NCBI GenBank assembly: GCA_038049695.1
Contig: CP142459.1
Coordinates: 67,510,001-67,574,000, forward strand
Length of the DNA: 64,000 nt
Origin: Cinnamomum chago
Taxonomy: Eukaryota > Streptophyta > Magnoliopsida > Laurales > Lauraceae
Reading direction: 5' to 3'
A program made the translations under genes and the position numbers. Below, one piece after another: positions 1-13,575 of this stretch (positions are counted from its first letter, which is position 1; each line of letters begins with the position of its first letter). Under the pieces are notes generated by a model. That model was not told where the DNA came from. It made no database searches and saw only the letters and a list, made by a program, of their open reading frames with translations.

Positions 1-369
1 CCTTCAAATTCGAGATTATTATTAGAGGTAGATTCCACCTTCTTCTTGTTTGAGTTTTGGGTTGCAATAGAGTCAAAAGACCACCTCTTAAGCATTTATA
101 GATATTGGTTGGTGTTGATTAAAGTTTTGTGTCTAGGGTTTGACTCAATTGGAGATTTTAGGATCTTGACCATCAAGAGTTTAGAAGAGGTTTGAAAAGC
201 ATAAATTGAGGCAAGTATAAGCATGAATTTAGAACAATGTGTGTGCAAGTGAATAAACTGATATTGGATGCATGCCATTAAACTGTGTTTCTTCTTCAAA
301 GTTTGATGTGAATTGTTATTTCATTTGATTTATTTTCTTGGGCTATGTAAGGCAGATTTCTGAAATTTT
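1..369. other. Unassigned AT-rich sequence
   Basis: I see no gene, RNA gene or clear repeat here. The only open frames are short and do not resemble a known family. Confidence 0.5.
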
Positions 370-840
370 AGTGTGCAGTTCATATTCAAAATATCTGCAG
401 AGTTTTAGTGTTCAGCTGTGTTCAAATTTTAATTTTTGTAGGTTTTAGTATTCTGTTCATGTGTAGATTTCTGAAGGTTTTAACGTTCAATTATATTCAG
501 ATTTCTGCAGTTTCTTTTGTGTCCAATTCAGGTTCAGATTTGTGCAGGTTTTATGTTCAAATCATGTTCAGATTTCTGCACGTTCAATTTATGTGCAGAT
601 TTCTGCACTCTTTGTGTTCAAACTGTGTACAAGTTCCTGTAGTTTTTGTGGCCAATTGATGTTCATATCAGGCCCATTACATGGCTGTTTTCTGCCCAAT
701 TCTTGGGCTGTTTTCCAGCCCATATCAGGCCCAATCTGGGCTATTTTCTAGGCCATTTCAGGCCCAAATTCAGGGCTATTTTCAGCCCATTTCAACCCTT
801 TTTCCCCACTATTTGAAGCTCATTTAAACCCATTGAAGCA
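370..840. repeat. Two adjacent degenerate minisatellites
   Basis: From about 370 to 660 a ~35-40 bp motif recurs imperfectly, built around 'gttcagatttctgcag' followed by 'ttttagtgttcaa'-like text. From about 660 to 840 a second motif recurs, built on 'cccatatcaggcccaat' and 'gggctgttttc'. The short open frames across the first block, rich in Cys, Phe and Val, are by-products of the repetition and not a gene. Confidence 0.6.
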
Positions 841-2975
841 TAATAGTATGAGATGTATACCTTGAATCGAATTACCTTAAATCGTGAAATTTAAATGGGA
901 AATCATAACTCTATGAATGTTCATTTGAGGCTGAAAACATTCATAGATTGTACTCATTGGTCTTAAATTATTCCATGAGGGTAGGTTTAGGAATTTAATG
1001 TATTTTCTCATAAACTGTGACACCAAATAAAGGATAGTAATACATTGATCTTCAAAATCCTACCTTGAAATGGATGATGAAAGACTAAAATAATTAGTTA
1101 GAATTGGTTAGTAAAATGTCTTGATTCCTTAAATTTTTGCATTTCATATTGAACTACATCTTCATTGATAGACCACTCATTATAAACAAGTAAGTTTCTT
1201 TCTTCATTAAAATCCTTTGAGGTTTAATTTCTCTAAATCCTCCATCATTCTTCAAATATGATATATCAATCCAATCTTTAATTACAATGTGGATTTAGTG
1301 GGTATATACTGATATATGAGTTGAAATGATTTGAATTTAGACAGTTCGGACTACAACTCACTTGAATCCACTTAGAGACTACTGCAGTAAGTCACCTGGA
1401 GCATCGGAACTCCAGAACCGGGTAGCCAGTTAGCCTTTGGCCGGGCAGCTGGTGACATCCCAACTAGAATTGCTCTCTTTGAGAGGATGAGCTAAAGTAG
1501 TAGCAAATTAGCATGTTTTCTTATTAATTGACTCACTAGCATGATCAATTCGAAGTTGCACAATTGCTTAGTTAATACGTATCTTTGATCTCTACGAATT
1601 TACTTGTCTTAAATTCAAATTGAAACATTATGAGAAATCTTAATTTGCTTATACTTGCTTAATAGTCGTATTGAGATACTACCCTTGGTGTCACAGACGC
1701 AGATGCAGCTCTCGGTCCTGAAAAGGTCCAGGAGAGAGAGGAGAGCACCCAGGAGGTACCGTCAGGACTAGAAGAGTGGCCAGAACCAGGGCCAGTTTAG
1801 AAGCCATCTCCTCGGAGTGCGGACGACACTTGTAGAAACCATAGTTCGTGTGACTATCCTTTTCATATGGTCATACGAAATTTTTTTGAATATACTTTTG
1901 GTAGTGTTTGTAGAGGGTTATTTCATTGATTCCTCTTTTGGTAAATTAATGTATATATTTGTTTACTTCTTTTGTATCAAACTTAAATGTTCAATGGAAC
2001 TTGATGAAATTTGATACCTTATATAAATGAATTACGACTTCCGCTATATGAAATGTTATGTGTTCTCACATGTGATACAGTCGATTTTCTCTCCTTCGTA
2101 TGTTGTATTTGACTCGAGACAGGTACAATATATGGGAGTACGTGTGACACACCTCGGGGATTACCTTAGGCCAGGGTGATTTCGGGACCGGGATGTGATA
2201 ACCGGAAATCTCAAGCAAAAGAAGACAGGAAGAGAAAGCCAAAAAAATGGAAAGGAAAGAAGGAGCACATACCTGTTAAAAGAAAGAAAAACGTTGCAGA
2301 GAAAGGGCAAGGGAATGAAGAAGAGAGAATTTAACACCCCCTAATAGTGTGATATCGCAGGATTTTAAGATATCGCGTAGTATGATGCGTGCGATATTGT
2401 ATGTCAGTGCTCCATTTAAAATCCCCTCTAATGACATATCTTTAGATTTTACTTTAATTGGGGTGGGTCTCCCCCTAATTGAAAATGTAATGGGCTTGCT
2501 GATGTGGTGTTCATCATGTTTCTATCATGCTCTCAATTGGATGGTGGGACCCGATTCTATTGAACTGAAACTTGAGGTTATTTTCTTGGAGGGGATGTGA
2601 TTTATCTTGAATAGTTGAAATTATCTTTATGTGGGCTCCATAATAGAGATCTTGGAGTGTATGAAATGTTTCATGTGTAATAGCCGCAAGAGGGAATCGG
2701 ACTCTTAAATTTCTACCAAGAAAAAAAATTTCATCATTTAAAGGTATTGGAGATTCGGAAGAGACCCTATCATGTGACAACTAGATGAAAGATCCTCCAA
2801 GGCTTTAATAGAGAAATCCAGATTTAAAAGGAGTGGAAAGTCCATGTGGAGCCTATACATATTGAAAACTCGAGCCACTTAAGATAAATGCCCTTCTAGT
2901 GGATGGCATATTCCTAAATTTTATCCTAGTAAGAGTTTGTCCTACGTAAGACTGGTCCTTTGATTAAAAAAACAA
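841..2975. other. Intergenic; possible old LTR-retrotransposon remnant
   Basis: There is no supported gene. GC-richer islands at about 1,380-1,500, 1,690-1,830 and 2,130-2,210 stand out from the AT-rich surroundings. They resemble the end of a degraded polyprotein followed by LTR-like sequence, but I could identify neither a matching second LTR nor a primer binding site, so this is only a suggestion. Confidence 0.3.
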
Positions 2976-4060
2976 TCATTAATGAATATAACTAATTGAT
3001 TACTTTTTTATTCAAAGCGTCAATCTTATGGTGGGACTAATTTCAATTGGAAGGAACTTTGAGAATACCTTAATAAATGGGCCTTACTGTAGAGTTCCAT
3101 TATTTCAACTTGGGATCCAGACTTGGATGGCGAAAAGGCCTGACGACTCGCATGTCAATCTAAATCCTTCACTCCTTTTGCCTAAGCATGATCAATCTAA
3201 ATTCTGAAAATTCTGAATCCCCCACACCCACTGCTCCGTCCCCCATAAACCCACCCTTGTGAATCAACACACCCAAATTTTAAACTCATCCAGGTCTTTG
3301 ACTTGAGTCCGTGGGCTGTCAACAAATTGATCCAGCTCGACTCATTTTGGTTGGGCTTGTGATCGAGCTTGTCTTGATTAGTTCATGAGCTGAGTTTGAG
3401 CTACGACCCATTCAGCTCGAGTTAATTTAGAGGCTTGAGTTCAGCTTGATCAAGTGAAGATTAACATATAAGCCTAGGCCCAAGTTCAAGCCCACTGTCT
3501 ACTCATCTAATCTTTTTATTTCTCTGCAATCAAATCCCAGCGTCCAACCTCACTAAAATAGTCTAGAGCCTTATGTATTTACAGAACAATGGGTGTGTTT
3601 ATAATTGTAGGCTGCACAAACCTGAGCCTGACTGGGCTCAAAATGAGTGTGATTTCAGGCGTGTCATCGAAACTGAGCCTAATTTTCTGGCCCAATAGTA
3701 ATAAGCATCTGGGCTTAAGCTTATATAGCTAAAAGGCCTGGCACAAAGACATATATGAACTTTTGTAAGTGAGCTTGGCCTGGGCCTAACCTGCCGGCCA
3801 AGGCTGGATCCAGACATGAATATTAAACCCGATAACAAAGTGGGCCGAGCTTGGACAGGCTTCCGTCTATGCTACTCTGGCATTTGGCAACTATCTCTGT
3901 GGACAGATGATGTAAAGGTAATCGTGCTCACATACTGGGCTCATTGGGCCTTTGGAATGGTGGATCCATCAATGTCCCTAGAACCCGACCTAATAAACAA
4001 CAACAAAAGAAATGGTTGAACTCTAACCCAAAAGATTATAAACAGCCTCCATGTAAAATA
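2976..4060 (+). repeat. ~1.1-kb direct repeat, copy 1
   Basis: This block runs from 'tcattaatgaatat' to 'cctccatgtaaaata' and is repeated in the same orientation at 4,982-6,100 with scattered substitutions and small indels (a few per cent by eye). It is rich in 'gggcctgagc' and 'gagctcgag'-like words typical of non-coding repeats. Open frames inside it (for example 3,816-4,019) are short and not conserved as proteins. Confidence 0.85.
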
Positions 4061-4981
4061 GGCCAACTTAATATAAAATCGATTGATATAAGGGTTAAAT
4101 TGATAACTTTAATAGTTTGGGGTGTAAATTGAAAAACGTAAAAAACTACAGGGGGTATTATGTCAATTTAAATCAAACTAAAATAAAAGGCTTTTTTTGT
4201 ATGTAATTTTGTGAATTTGTGGGTTTCTTTTTTTTTTTTAAGAATTTCGTGCAAGTTACATCTTTTGAGGGTATTATAATTAATGATTCGTTTGTAATTC
4301 CTATTAGTGTGTTGCAATGTTTTTATTTTCTTACATTTAAATCAATCCCATGAAATTATTATTTTTATATATTTTTTAAAATAAAATTTTGAAGGATTTT
4401 GAAAATATGTTGATAATGGTTGTTTTTTATAGTAATTTTTTCTAATGGATATTGTAATCGTTTTGTAGGTGGTGTTTTTTAGGCCCATAAGTTGATATCA
4501 TTCGTGAATGTTGAAACATGTGGAAACTATGAAGTGATCTTGTAACTTCATTCATGTTTACTGATCTTGTGCCGTTTTTCCTTTTTTTTAGTCGGGAATA
4601 CTTTTGCTATAAGAAATGTTGACAATTGTATTGCAGAGATCACTGACTTTTTGGCTATTGCTTTTGCTTCCATAATTTTGTAGTCATTGAATTGATACCA
4701 TGAACAAGATGCTGAAGAAATTGAAAGCAGCCAAATACGGATGTTTTGTTCTGTTTTAGAAATGTTGTCTTTTATTAAAATAAAAGTACTGAGATAAGAG
4801 ACTTATCTCTTAGGTTTTCGAGTATTTGTTGTAAGAACTAAGAATTGTTGTATGTTCTTATCGGTAAATGAAAAAATCTATTTTTGTTCGATAATTCTCA
4901 ATCCAATTTCTCCATAATACATAAGCTTTTCTTATATTATGAATTATATTGCCCGTGCTTAGCATGGGTGGGTTTTGCTAG
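4061..4981 (+). mobile_element. Segment ending in a Helitron-like 3' terminus
   Basis: The segment between the two direct-repeat copies is AT-rich and non-coding. Its last ~30 bases form an imperfect hairpin (gcccgtgc ... gcatgggt), then a short T-rich stretch and CTAG at 4,978-4,981, followed by a host T at 4,982. A hairpin plus CTRR before T is the usual 3' end of Helitrons. I could not find a convincing 5'-TC end, so the left boundary of the element is unknown. Confidence 0.5.
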
Positions 4982-6100
4982 TCATTAATGAATATGTTAA
5001 GATTAATTGATTACTTTTTCATTCAAAGCGTCAATCTTATGGTGGGACTAATTTCAATTGGAAGGAACTTTGAGAATACCTTATACATTCAATAAATGGG
5101 CCTTACTGCATAGTTCCATTATTTCAACTTGGGATCCAGACTTGGATGGCGAAAAGGCCTGACAACTCGCATGTCAATCTAAATCCTTCACACTCCTTTT
5201 ACCTAAGCATGATCAATCTAAATTCTGAAAATTCTGAATCCCCCACACCCACTGCTCCGTACCCCATAAACCCACCCTTGTGAATCAACGCACCCAAATT
5301 TTAAACTCATCCAGGTCTTTGACTTGAGTCCGTGGGCTGTCAACAAATTGATCCAGCTCGACTCATTTTGGTTGGGCTTGTGATCGAGCTTGGCTTGATT
5401 AGTTCATGAGCTGAGTTCGAGCTACGACCCATTCAGCTCGAGTTAATTTAGAGGCATGAGTTCAGCTTGATCAAGTTAAGATTAACATATAAGCCCAGGC
5501 CCAAGTTCAAGCCCACTGTCTACTCATCTAATCTTTTTATTTCTCTGCAATCAAATCCCAGCGTCCAACCTCACTAAAATAGTCTAGAGCCTTATGTATT
5601 TACAGAACAATGGGTGTGTTTATAATTGCAGGCTGCACAAACCTGAGCCTGACTGGGCTCAAAATGAGTGTGATTTCAGGCGTGTCATCGGAACTGAGCC
5701 TAATTTTCTGGCCCAATAGTAATAAGCATCTGGGCTTAAGCCTATATAGCTAAAAAGCCCGGCCAATGATGAGATGTTTGGCACAAAGACATATATGGAC
5801 TTTTGTAAGTGAGCTTGGCCTGGGCCTAACCTGCCAGCCAAGGCTGGATCCAAACATGAATATTAAACCCGATATCAAAGTGGGCCGAGCTTGGACAGGC
5901 TTCCGTCTATGCCACTCTGGTATTTGGCAACTATCTCTGTGGACAGATGATGTAAAGGTAATCGTGCTCACATACTGGGCTCATTGGGCCTTTGGAATGG
6001 TGGATCCATCAATGTCCCTAGAACCCGGCCTAATAAACAACAACAAAAGAAATGGTTGAACTCTAACCCAAAAGATTATAAACAGCCTCCATGTAAAATA
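4982..6100 (+). repeat. ~1.1-kb direct repeat, copy 2
   Basis: Second copy of the block at 2,976-4,060. It carries one extra insertion of about 25 bp near 5,760 and small differences elsewhere. It starts at the first base after the Helitron-like end and finishes at the same 'atgtaaaata' as copy 1, after which the two flanks diverge. No supported gene lies inside. Confidence 0.85.
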
Positions 6101-6216
6101 TTAAATTAAATATTAAAACATCTGATGCTGCATCATGTAAGATTGTAAAGTTACAATGCACATTTCTCAATACATTTTACTCCACTAAGAAAGTAAAGCT
6201 GAATAATCTAGTAGGG

Positions 6217-6734
6217 ATTTTCAGATAAGGCCTTAAGTTTTTGTTTTATTTAAAAAAAGGACATAAGTTTCAGAACTTTCGGAATTAGTCCTTAAGTTTT
6301 CCTGAAAGTTTTCAATTAAGGACATCCGTCGATTTAAAGCTATTTTCTTACAACTTTTTTTCCTCGGTTTTTTTAAAATACCCAAATTACCGTTTATTTA
6401 AAGCTATAACATGGTTCCGGCAGCCACTATATGCAGTCAATCGCTATGGGGACACTGGTTGTCCTTGATCACTGTGAGGACGCCGACAAAGAAAATGAAG
6501 AGAACATAGAGGAAGTGAAGGAGGATTTTGTTTCAGTGGTCGGGTAATTTGGGTATTTAAAAAAAAATTGAGGGAAAAAGTTGCCAAAAAAAAAAAAAGG
6601 CTTTAAATCGATAGATGTCCTTAATTGAATTTTTTTTAAAAAAACTTAAGGACTAATTTGAAATGTTTTGAAACTTATGTCATTTTTTAAATAAGGTAAA
6701 AACCTAAGGTCTTATTTGAAAATTTTTGAAAATC
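6217..6734. mobile_element. Long inverted-repeat (foldback/MULE-like) element
   Basis: Two arms, about 6,217-6,392 and 6,541-6,734, are imperfect reverse complements over ~175-190 bp. Shared words include 'gacataagtttc', 'attagtccttaag', 'caattaaggacatc', 'cgatttaaag' and 'aatacccaaatta'. The ~148-bp loop is much less AT-rich and has a short open stretch. This fits a non-autonomous DNA element with long terminal inverted repeats. I saw no clear target-site duplication. Confidence 0.65.
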
Positions 6735-9700
6735 TAATCTAAATCGATGGCATAAACCTTCAAAGATGCTATATATTTTTCATTCTTCCTTTACATTGGA
6801 TGAGACCCCAAAGATTTAGGACATCTAGAATGGTATCCTATGATGAGAAATTGCCCAAAAAAAAAAAGGAGATTTGTTTCAACATCGATCAACTAGATTC
6901 TAGTTGATCCTATGACACTTTATCTTCTATAGTTTGTTCCCTCCACAATCATATAAAGGATTTGGTAATTGGTAGAGCGTCTTGTCCAATCCTATATAAT
7001 ATTTCACAGTCATGCAGTGTCTGGAATGTTTGCTGGGCGAAAACCACTTTCCATGTAACTTAAAAAATAGAGAATTGGTCTATACATCATTTGGAGCACA
7101 CATGCACAACACAAGATGATCAATAAGCATCTGCCAACAGTCCAAATTCAGTTTGTTCGCGTGGGATATATGGCCAAGGCACATACAAGTTAACCTACTG
7201 GAATTTTTACACCTGGAGTAATTTAGGTCACATTTGACAACAAAACAAAACTGCTTAGGCGAAAACTTTTTGCTTCCTCAAAAGTCAATAGAAAAAAAGT
7301 ATGTTTTAGCAATCGTAAATTCCTAAAGATTTGGGTCATCTAACATTTTCAACTTTTAGGGTTTTTAGATTTGATTCCCCTCATAAGATGTGGAAATTCT
7401 CACCTGAAAGAGGAAGGATATAAGATTCTCATATGTGCAATCAAAAGTGATCTAAGGAAGCCTTAGCTTTAGAAATCTCAAACAGGAAAGCCCTATTCGA
7501 GGGGCATCAAGGAATCCTCAAATATGTGAACTCCTTGCCTATTACCAATATGTGAATTCCTTTTCAAATATTTCTAAAAAAAAGGGTATTTTCAAATATT
7601 GCTAACACTCTATAACTACATAGAACACCCTAACCCCAAAAACGACTAATTTGACCTTAATTAGATCAATGGGTCCCTTGGGGTCTACGAAACCCACCCA
7701 AGTTACCAAGTTGGTTAAGTTAGTGAGGAGTGCAACGCCCATTATTGGAGGAGGCATCTGGACCTTTTTTCGTATGTATTTGGTGCAGCGACAATTCTAA
7801 AGAGAAAAATGAGTTTTAGAACCCCCCCCCATCCCATCCCATGGAAATGGGTGTCGCGGAAGAGAAAATGCGCTCCAAACTATATTAGGGTTCATTGCTT
7901 GCCTAATTAGCTAGATTTGGGTGTTCCATAAGCCCATAGGTGAAAGGGTGTACAAACTTTGTGTGATTACCAATGACTGAAAGTAAAAAATCAAACTGTG
8001 AACAAGGAAAAGCATGAACAGTAGCAGTGTAAAAAAGTAAGAAAACTCAACAACAGAAGCAAAGAATGGAATAGAAAGGACGACGACGTGAAGTTGTAGA
8101 GAGAAGCTGGGAAGCTGAATATTCCAAGGGTCGACAGGGACCGACCGATGGCCGTTGGATACGGCATGCGTGGTAGTGGGCCCCACAGCACAAAGGGCCA
8201 CCTGTCACTTCGCTTTCAGATTCCTGAGAAAGAGACAAACAGATTGCAGGAAAATGACCCGACACCCTTTCTGGTCTCCCCCACTGTTCCCTCTCTGCAC
8301 CTGAGTTTGACCGGTCGCGTGCCTTCACCCTTCAACTGAATTTCCCACAGCACCCTCACTCTCTTTCCATGGAAATGTAAACTCATTTTCATGGAAATGT
8401 TATCTGGTAAACTGGCAGTGAGAGGATGACTGGGTGGAATTGAATTATCATGTAATTTCTGAAACATGTGCACTGAGTGTGTGGAGGCTGTAGCATGGAA
8501 AACTGGAAATAGCATCTCCCTGACATTGGAATTCCTGTCTTTTACCTGTCGAGAGGAGGCACAATTTGCTATTTTGAAAACATCACCATCTAATATCCTT
8601 CTTTTATAATAAAACCATCAAGGATATAATCTCAAAAACAATTGTCATTTTGGGGCTTGTTTGTTTGTATAAGAGCAATGGAGTGAAGTAACCTGAGAGA
8701 GGAAAAACAAAGAGGAAATCAAAAGTAAAAGTATTAAATGATAAAACGCTAATATTTTTTTCTCAATTTAAAGCCCTTTAGTCATTTAATATTATAAGAG
8801 AACTAGTTTTTTCTCTGTTTCTGAAAAAAAATGCATAGGTGCTTTTTTGTCATTTACAAGGGCACCTAGGGTTACTGGTGAGAAATTCAGGAAAAATCTA
8901 CGGGTTTGAAGATTTTACGGGTTTTTTCACTTTGAATTTATATGGCCGAGGATTTATTTTAAAAGTTATCTATGAGGGTTTTTATTGATATTAGTGTATA
9001 TCAATAAAAAAAAAAAATTTAAAGTTTTTTGGGGATACATAATGGCCAAACATGAATTTTCCATGACCTTCTTAAAAACTAGTGAGAATCTCCGAGATTT
9101 TGATTACCAAACGTGTGCTGAAATAATGCAATATATCTACGAGAAAATTGGCAGAATGTGAAAACATTGCACTATTAATTTCAAGAATTATCTAAACTCC
9201 GGATATTATTAAACAAATTCTATTTTTTTTATATTAATTTACTTTTGACAATATTTTGAGGTTAGGCACCTGTTTAGAGCACGAATTGACAAATTCCAAA
9301 AGGAAAGTGTAGGCATAACTTCTTAGAAAAGTTCCCTCCAATGAATAACAATAATGATAACTTGATTGTTTTTGCCCAGATTTCATCCAAAGTGATGGCC
9401 CACCAGATTATTGGACGGTGGATGGTGACAGACAAGAGAATAGATTGGACACATCATTATTTTCTAATCATGACAAATTTATCATCAGCTGGATAATCAG
9501 TTCAACCATGAGCCAATGGCAACAATCAAATCTGCAAACCATGTCATGGTCCCATTTTGATGCTGATTTGCAATTGCATACATATCAATCACAGGGACAG
9601 GGCGGATCAGATGGAATTGGAAGTAGAGCTTTAAATTGGGCAGGTCAGATTGGGAATTGGTTCAACCCAAGCTGGACCTAAATTGTTTGTAGGTATATAA

Positions 9701-12700
9701 GTGCAAACCCGAATACTACCCTGGTGAAACCCAACAATTCCGGATCCCTACCCGGGTATCTCGGATTGAGGCGGGTCTAGTAGAGGGTTGGGTACGCCCA
9801 GCACAAACCTGAATTATAAACCAGCCCAAATCTCCCTTTTGGTTCGACAGTCCATTCGATTTCATTTCATTTCTTATTTTTTTTTGGTACAGAGAAGCTA
9901 AACAAGAACGTAAGACATCACAAAACAAGACCAACAATCAACCCCCTACACCTAAAACAACGCCCTTTCCTAGTCTAAGTCCCATTTGATCTCAGGTGTC
10001 AACCCAAGTTGAACTTCCAATTGGAAGGTCTCAAAGTAGATTTATTTTATTTTTTGTTTTTTTGCTATTAGAGGGTTCTCAACTCTTTGGGCTGAACTAA
10101 TCCCTCCGAACTCAGAGGAAAGCCGGATAAACTCCCTTGTAGCCTCAGTGTGGTAGTGCAGTTTTGAACCTAGCTACAACCTCTAAGTGCAAACCGTGGT
10201 CCTAGGCCAACTAAGCTATAAAGTAAATGAGAGGTGTGATAATGAAATTACAATTTGATGATGGTAACCATAAGCCCTTAAATAAATGGTTGCCATTGTA
10301 ATTAGGTATTTTAACTCACCTCTACCATGTTGAGACTTCTCAATTTCTCCTACCCTATTTTTTTGTGCCCAGCCGAATATGTCAAACCCATTAGAGACCC
10401 ACCAAGCGTGAGAGTGGACTTCAACACGCACTAGGGAGGGAACACCTGTATATGCAACGAGAGTGTCTGCATAAATAGGGATGTACACCCTAGGTAGTTA
10501 GATAAGAAGCGGGGAAGCCCATCGAACCGGAGAACCCTTAGTTCTCACTTTCTCCCAATAATTGAAATGCATTAAAGTGAGCCCTATAATAAGTTATGCG
10601 AATTGAGAAATCATTTTGTTTTCTTGTCAGATCTTTCTCATGTAAAAATCCTGTTTGCTGGGGCTAGCTACTTAACAAGTCAATTAGACTCGACCCAGTT
10701 GGGGTCTGCCTTGAGCTTGACTCGTGAATTAATGGAGAGCAACTTGTCAAATACGTAAATATATATATAGAATTTAGCCCAAGCTTGAAGACAATCTGAT
10801 CTTAAGCTCGAACTCAAGCTTTGCTTGCAAGTAATCAAGATCAAGCTAAAGCTCAAGCCTTGGATCAGGCAGTAATGCTCAATCTTACGCTAAGCCAACC
10901 TTGGCAGTTAGCACGACTCTACTCATTTTCCCACTAATTTGAATAAAAGGGAAGATGAGAAATAAATATCCAAACCGTCGACAAAGTAATTCAAATCCTA
11001 TGAATGTTAAGTTCTCATCTATATTGATACCTTATATCCATCCCACCTCACCTTTTTAACAATCCTTCATTGGAGCTCATTTGACCATTAAGCCCTATGT
11101 ATTCCAAGCAATCAAAAGGCCGTAAATGTTTTAGATCATCCCATTTGAGTGAAGGGATGTCAATGTGATTTGTACAATGAGAAAGGAGCTACTCATAATT
11201 CAATGGTTTCTTGAGTACTTCATATAAAGGGATGAAAATTGTGAGCTATTTGGGTTTTGCAGGTGGGCCATATAAATGGACTACTGAGCCACTGGAAGAT
11301 CCAGATTCGGCCAAAACCTTATGACATGAATTACACGAGAAAGCCTGAGAAAAATGAGACAGAGACAATGACTTTATTTTGTTCCCAAAAAAAGCTAAAG
11401 GCACTTTTTTTTTTTTTTTTCACCTTTTGCCTTTGTAATTCTCTTTTCCTGCGTAGTTAAAAGGAGTGGGAAAGTAACTTTTCTTTCTCATTTTTCACAA
11501 AAACTTTATCTGACCAGTCATTACAAAAAGATCAGAAGAATAAAAATAAATTACTGATGGCTGCTTCAAAAGTTCAACAGCAACAATCTTGGAGCTCTCA
11601 TCTATAAGGTGAGATTTTTAGAGTTTGGTGTTTTTCTCTCAATGTAAGATGTGTGACTTGTACATTTCTTAAATCTAAACCATTAAATCAAATTACACCT
11701 TGATGACATCTCGTTATCATGAATTTTGCTCCAATTGGAGTGATAGCTGCTATTGGATTAACATTGCGAAAAACATGTGAATGGCCTACTTTTTATTTTG
11801 AGAGTTAATAAAACGTGTTACCATTAATCAATCATCAAGTAATTGTTACTTTGTTTAGAGTCCAATCTTAGGGCATGTCATTTCATTGGGTGTCATTTTC
11901 ATTTAATGGCTTACCTTCCGGAGAAGTGTACAATATCATCACGCATGCAATGAGGGGAACAACTACCAAACACCCTCGTCATCTGTTACTTAGAACCCTA
12001 TTCAATCGAGAAATTCTGTGGATAGAAATTATCTATCACGTGCGTTATTAATTTTGCATACATTGTGTGGGCCAGAACCATTAATTGATACTCACGCACT
12101 CATATCTCTAACTAGTTAAGCATCAACGAAAGACATTTATAGCTTTTCCTTAGATTAGTATCATGACTTTGAGAAATAATCAAATGTTGTCGCTTGCCAG
12201 GATGGAATTTTCAGAGGGATAGAGTTAGTTTGAGTGCTTGACCTGGTGGTTCTCATAAGCCATCCAAATGAATATGCATTTAGGGAATTTCACTTTATTT
12301 AAAGTGATATACATATTTGGATTTTACTTTACTTTTTCTAGAAGATATACATGGTCGGATTGATTTATGTGTAAAAGTAAGGACTTTGCTCAATATTTGA
12401 TCTCACTTTTTTTTTTTATATATTGATCAATTTAAGGGTGAATATGGTTCTAAATCAAATGAGATTTAGGTATTCTAATAATAAACCCAGCGGGATGCCC
12501 ACATCCAGAAACCAAGGAATTGGAACTTACTGATGAGCTAGTAATGGTCGCTAAGAGCTGTCATTTTGAATAATAAGGAGACTCTTAATGGTTTTGATAA
12601 GAGTGGAATTAGTTTGGCTTTTGGAAACTCTAATGGCGTTGCTCATTTCTTAACTAAGTCTGATTTTGCTTGTAATGATTGTGTTGGTTGATTAGTTAGC

Positions 12701-12749
12701 TTCCCCTAGCGGTTGGACAATTTCTTTGATCCAATGTAATATTGTTTGG
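6735..12749. other. Long intergenic stretch without a supported gene
   Basis: I checked the open frames of 60-100 codons here (for example near 7,911-8,515, 9,418-9,681 and 10,216-10,488). They overlap one another on both strands, lack recognisable domains and have no believable splice partners. Blocks at about 9,570-9,830 and 10,670-10,930 are rich in 'gggttgggc' and 'gagcttgac' words and are probably degraded transposons. Homopolymer tracts are frequent. Confidence 0.5.
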
Positions 12750-13247
12750 TAGGGGTATAAAAAAAAAACCGAAAAATCGTCTAATCAAACAGAACCGCGG
12801 TTAATAACCGTATTTTACGGTTCGGTTACGGTTACTGAAATCCAAAAACCGCATGATTCGGTTCGGTTACGATTTTCCATAATAATTCACGGTTATTAAC
12901 CGAACCGAACCGTATTACGGTTCGGTAAACCATATGCGGTTAACCGTACCATATACAAATAAAATAAAAAATAAGGGGGCTAAATAAAAATTTTCTTACC
13001 TTATTCAATTGCTCCTTATGTGTTATTTTACCTTCAATCATTCACATTTATCCCCTTATGTGAGGAATGCATTCCACGGTTATTAACCTTAACCGAATCA
13101 TTTAATACGGTTAACCGCGGTTACGATTTTCCACGATTTTTGTGGAAACAGTTACGATTACGGTTTTAAAAGATAGAAAACCGCGGTTACGGTTTGGTTA
13201 ACGATTTTTCCAAATTGACCGGTTAACCGAACCGTTACAACCCTATA
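12750..13247. mobile_element. hAT-type MITE of the 'CGGTTCGGTT' family (diverged copy)
   Basis: The element begins 'taggggtataa' and ends near 'ttacaaccctata'. Most of it is built from short variants of 'aaccgaaccg' and 'cggttaataaccg' on both strands. Flanking 'ttgtttgg' (left) and 'atgtttgg' (right) look like an 8-bp target-site duplication with one mismatch. It is clearly related in motif and ends to the intact 538-bp elements at 49,228 and 58,681, but is more worn. It lies about 330 bp upstream of the PIN gene start. Confidence 0.7.
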
Positions 13248-13438
13248 ATGTTTGGTTTTCTTGCTATGTCAGGGATTCGAGACTTTAAGAGAGATTATAA
13301 ATTATTATAGCACGTGAAAAAGGATTTAGGAAGAAATGGTAAATAGTACATACAGTGATATTTCCAAATAATTGGAATCCTCAAGTAATTCACCTGAATA
13401 TCAAGGGTCTTTTTATAAATCCCTTGACCCAGCACTCC

Positions 13439-13446
13439 TATATAAG
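13439..13446 (+). promoter_or_regulatory. Putative TATA box of the PIN gene
   Basis: 'tatataag' lies ~130 bp upstream of the ATG at 13,576 and is followed by a pyrimidine-rich leader, as expected for a plant core promoter. No cis-element specific to auxin response was established. Confidence 0.6.
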
Positions 13447-13575
13447 CCTACGCCCCCTGTGCGTTCCCTTTACTAGCTGCCCCCTATCACTCCTCTCCTT
13501 CATTTTCTTTCATTTCCACTCTCAAAAGCATCATTCCACACATTTCTTCATTAACACAAAGAAAAGAAAAAAAAA

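Noticed and set aside
5766..6059. 97-codon frame in the second direct-repeat copy
   Set aside because: The matching frame in copy 1 starts later and is shorter, and the reading shows no protein-like conservation beyond DNA identity.
2976..6100. The 1.1-kb direct repeats as LTRs of a small retrotransposon
   Set aside because: They lack TG...CA ends, a primer binding site and a polypurine tract, and the inner sequence ends with a Helitron-like terminus instead.
7911..8515. Cluster of 60-100 codon frames on both strands
   Set aside because: They overlap mutually, show no domain, signal or splice partner, and fit chance in a locally GC-richer patch.
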